Shown: in pieces, positions 62,550 through 64,000 of the stretch
Position numbering within the stretch: position 1 is the first letter of the stretch
Layout: the number at the start of each line of letters is the position of its first letter
Source: Alphaproteobacteria bacterium
GTDB lineage: Bacteria; Pseudomonadota; Alphaproteobacteria; Rs-D84
Reading direction: 5' to 3'
Assembly (NCBI GenBank): GCA_015062545.1
Contig: SUUL01000003.1
Span: forward strand, 25,589-89,588
DNA length: 64,000 nucleotides
Translations under genes and position numbers: made by a program
Notes under the pieces: model-generated
The model's database searches: none
What the model saw: the letters and a program-made list of their open reading frames with translations, nothing else
What the model was told of the DNA's origin: nothing

Positions 62550-63269
62550 ATGAAACATACATTATTTATTTTGACAATACTATTTATGGGTGTCTGCACC
62601 GCAAATGCCGCCACCCCTTGGTGGGAACAGCCAACTGTATGTCGCCTGAACCCCAGTAAATGTTACGCAAACATGGGTGCCGGATTTGAATCTGAAATGT
62701 GGGATAAATCTGGTCAATGTTGGGGCCAAAAAATTATATGTTCCAATGCATTGATTAACGGGGATGAAAACATTCCTATGGAACGCAAAGATATTTCCAA
62801 TAACAAAAACATAAAATACAAAATTTTCGATACAGACGAATATTCATCCAATGGCGATTGCTTTGGTGTACGCATAACAACACAAAATGGCGCATATTCA
62901 TTTGATGACAATGGTAATTCTGTACGCGTTTGGTGTCCTGGGGTGCTATCTGGGGGCAATATCACAGAAACAGATAACGGCGAAATAATCGTCAGTGGCG
63001 CGCAACCAACATGTCGCGAATTGGCATCTGATGGATATATCGCAACCCTGAACAGCGACAGCGGCTGTCACGGCAAACGCATGAACCCGGACGAATATTA
63101 TATTCAATGTAATTCCCGTGATTTGGAACCAGAAACATTGGTTGTATTAAATGGCGCATACGATTATTCCACCAACGGCACAGAATTTACCCTAAATGAT
63201 GCAAACAAGATATTTGATAAAATGATTCAATCATCCGCCAGCAGACGCGAAAAATACACCGAACAATAA
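62550..63269 (+). CDS. Secreted protein of unknown function (239 aa)
   Basis: The signal peptide MKHTLFILTILFMGVCTANA is followed by TPWWEQPTVCRLNPSKC. About eight cysteines, aromatic-rich strands and short Gly/Asn turns suggest a compact disulfide-bonded beta protein. It lacks the C-x6-C-x4-C signature of the upstream cluster, so shared ancestry is not shown. It lies 64 bp after the 905-aa family member on the same strand. Family unknown. Confidence 0.65.
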   Translation: MKHTLFILTILFMGVCTANAATPWWEQPTVCRLNPSKCYANMGAGFESEMWDKSGQCWGQKIICSNALINGDENIPMERKDISNNKNIKYKIFDTDEYSSNGDCFGVRITTQNGAYSFDDNGNSVRVWCPGVLSGGNITETDNGEIIVSGAQPTCRELASDGYIATLNSDSGCHGKRMNPDEYYIQCNSRDLEPETLVVLNGAYDYSTNGTEFTLNDANKIFDKMIQSSASRREKYTEQ

Positions 63270-63296
63270 CACCGCCCGATTGGGCGGTATTTATTA
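63269..63296. terminator. Terminator between the 239-aa gene and the NUDIX gene
   Basis: ACCGCCC (63271-63277) and GGGCGGT (63282-63288) with a GATT loop; only a short T-rich tail follows. Confidence 0.7.
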
Positions 63297-63297
63297 C

Positions 63298-63762
63298 TTA
63301 ATTAACATCCCCCATAACAATCGTTTCTGTAATATTTTCCAAATTTTTCAAATAAGGAATTATTGCTTTGGGCATAAAGTCACTCTGCTCTAAATCTTCC
63401 AAATCTATCCACAAGATTTGTTGACTGTCGCTGTCTGGCTCGATTCCACATCCCATTTTTGAAAAGTCCGCCACATCACATTCAAACATCAATTCCGCCT
63501 GATGAAAATTATCATCATCAATTATTGTGTTATGATTTTTTGCGATATAATCTCGCACCAATACCAATCTTTTTGGCACCACATCCAGACACAATTCTTC
63601 ACGACATTCGCGTATAATGGCCTGATGCATGGTTTCCCCCCATTGATGTCCACCACCCGGCAACTTGGAAAATCGTCCACGTCCATAATCGCAACTTTCC
63701 ACCAACAATTTACCATCTTTGATAATGATTGCTTTCATAGAATACCTGAATATATTTTGCAT
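63298..63762 (-). CDS. NUDIX hydrolase
   Basis: A 154-aa soluble pyrophosphohydrolase of nucleoside diphosphates linked to another moiety. The Nudix box reads GGGHQWGETMHQAIIRECRE then EL, matching G-x5-E-x7-R-E-x-x-E-E-x-G-U with Cys in place of the last Gly. The start at 63762 follows AAAAGGAGG; the upstream frame to 63804 lacks a site. Substrate cannot be predicted. Convergent to the secreted protein gene. Confidence 0.9.
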   Translation of the reverse strand: MQNIFRYSMKAIIIKDGKLLVESCDYGRGRFSKLPGGGHQWGETMHQAIIRECREELCLDVVPKRLVLVRDYIAKNHNTIIDDDNFHQAELMFECDVADFSKMGCGIEPDSDSQQILWIDLEDLEQSDFMPKAIIPYLKNLENITETIVMGDVN

Positions 63763-63792
63763 TTTTGCCTCCTTTTGGTTTTGGTTCAGGGT

Positions 63793-63824
63793 TAAAAAAA
63801 ACACCCGTTTACACGGGTGTTTTC
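63793..63824 (-). terminator. Terminator downstream of the tRNA-like element
   Basis: ACACCCGT (63801-63808) and ACGGGTGT (63813-63820) with a TTAC loop are followed on the minus strand by a run of eight T. It would end a transcript entering from the right edge. Confidence 0.85.
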
Positions 63825-63880
63825 TTATCTGTACGGTGCGAAAAACATAGACGTTTATACATACCTATCACCATTTATCT

Positions 63881-64000
63881 TGGTTGGGGCAGCTGGATTC
63901 GAACCAACACTGACGGAGTCAGAGGACAATGGTCTGAACTTTTCTACCCCACTGTTTGCACCGGATTTCTGCGATTTTTTAATTTCAGACAAACGGACTA
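63881..64000 (-). ncRNA. 3' end of an RNA with a tRNA-like domain (tmRNA-like or degenerate tRNA), cut by the window
   Basis: The minus strand ends in an encoded CCA (63881-63883), a T arm GTTGG-TTCGAAT-CCAGC and an acceptor strand TGCCCCA. This strand can pair with TGGGGTA at 63945-63951. The 71 nt between lack a D arm or a normal anticodon arm. Upstream segments GTCTGAA (63984-63990) with TTCAGAC (63931-63937), and GTTTG with CAAAC (63954-63958), interleave like an H-type pseudoknot. That suggests the 3' part of a longer RNA such as tmRNA, though the G3-U70 alanine element is not evident. Identity unresolved. Confidence 0.4.

Noticed and set aside
63881..63951. tRNA-Gln on the basis of the TGGGG acceptor
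   Set aside because: No D arm, no usable anticodon loop and A73 instead of the usual Gln discriminator.

Overview
The window reads as a chromosomal segment of a host-associated, probably anaerobic alphaproteobacterium with moderate-to-low GC, most likely one of the uncultivated gut lineages. Taxon assignment is inference. The evidence is standard proteobacterial housekeeping genes (tyrS, clpB, clpX-clpP, rpsB-tsf, rpsU, rpmB, infA, ssb, recO, grpE, tpiA, lptC-lptB, an MsbA-type exporter, PpiD and EnvC relatives), a single-chain pyruvate:ferredoxin oxidoreductase that points to fermentative metabolism, an alphaproteobacterial-style RpoH-like promoter before clpB, and a very large share of signal-peptide-bearing, cysteine-rich or beta-barrel surface proteins.

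Layout. 0-11.5 kb: nifJ, a C-terminal processing protease, a Fic-fold gene with a degenerate active site, the operon [unknown 135 aa]-tyrS-envC-like, a 52-aa gene with its own promoter and terminator, an OmpA-type lipoprotein and a secreted protein. 11.5-17 kb: lptC-lptB, an N-domain-less clpB, a DUF4301 gene, rpmB and tRNA-Leu(CAA). 17-27 kb: a surface block with a 379-aa secreted protein, a 1,028-aa cysteine-repeat protein and a 1,333-aa Pmp-type autotransporter, plus two putative structured RNAs. 26.6-32 kb: small envelope lipoproteins, an isolated VirB11-type ATPase, PpiD, tpiA-grpE. 32-35 kb: 269-bp repeat units (a tandem array and a single copy; another copy lies at 17 kb), three small cysteine-containing secreted proteins, rpsU and tRNA-Ala(UGC). 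35-46.9 kb: a zeta-toxin-like kinase, an MsbA-like transporter, rpsB-tsf, a subtilase surface protein, ssb, clpP-clpX, a DsbA-like protein and recO. 46.9-63.3 kb: a giant ankyrin/pseudo-subtilase/beta-barrel protein, a proline-rich spanning protein and a cluster of five cysteine-rich secreted paralogs. The right edge has a NUDIX hydrolase and a tRNA-like 3' end.

The most interesting content is the 51.7-62.5 kb family. Three large proteins share an exactly spaced N-terminal signature, C-x6-C-x4-C-x9-C-x-C-S, and all five repeat a C-x6-C-x4/6-C module. I do not recognise it as a described family. A DsbA-like thioredoxin-fold protein at 45.3-46.2 kb is a plausible oxidant for these disulfides. 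Other notable signals are two related subtilase-fold surface proteins, one of which has lost its catalytic residues; two structured RNAs with long-range pairings; a serial-palindrome repeat family; and several genes whose start codon lies 2-10 nt after a -10 box, suggesting leaderless messages.
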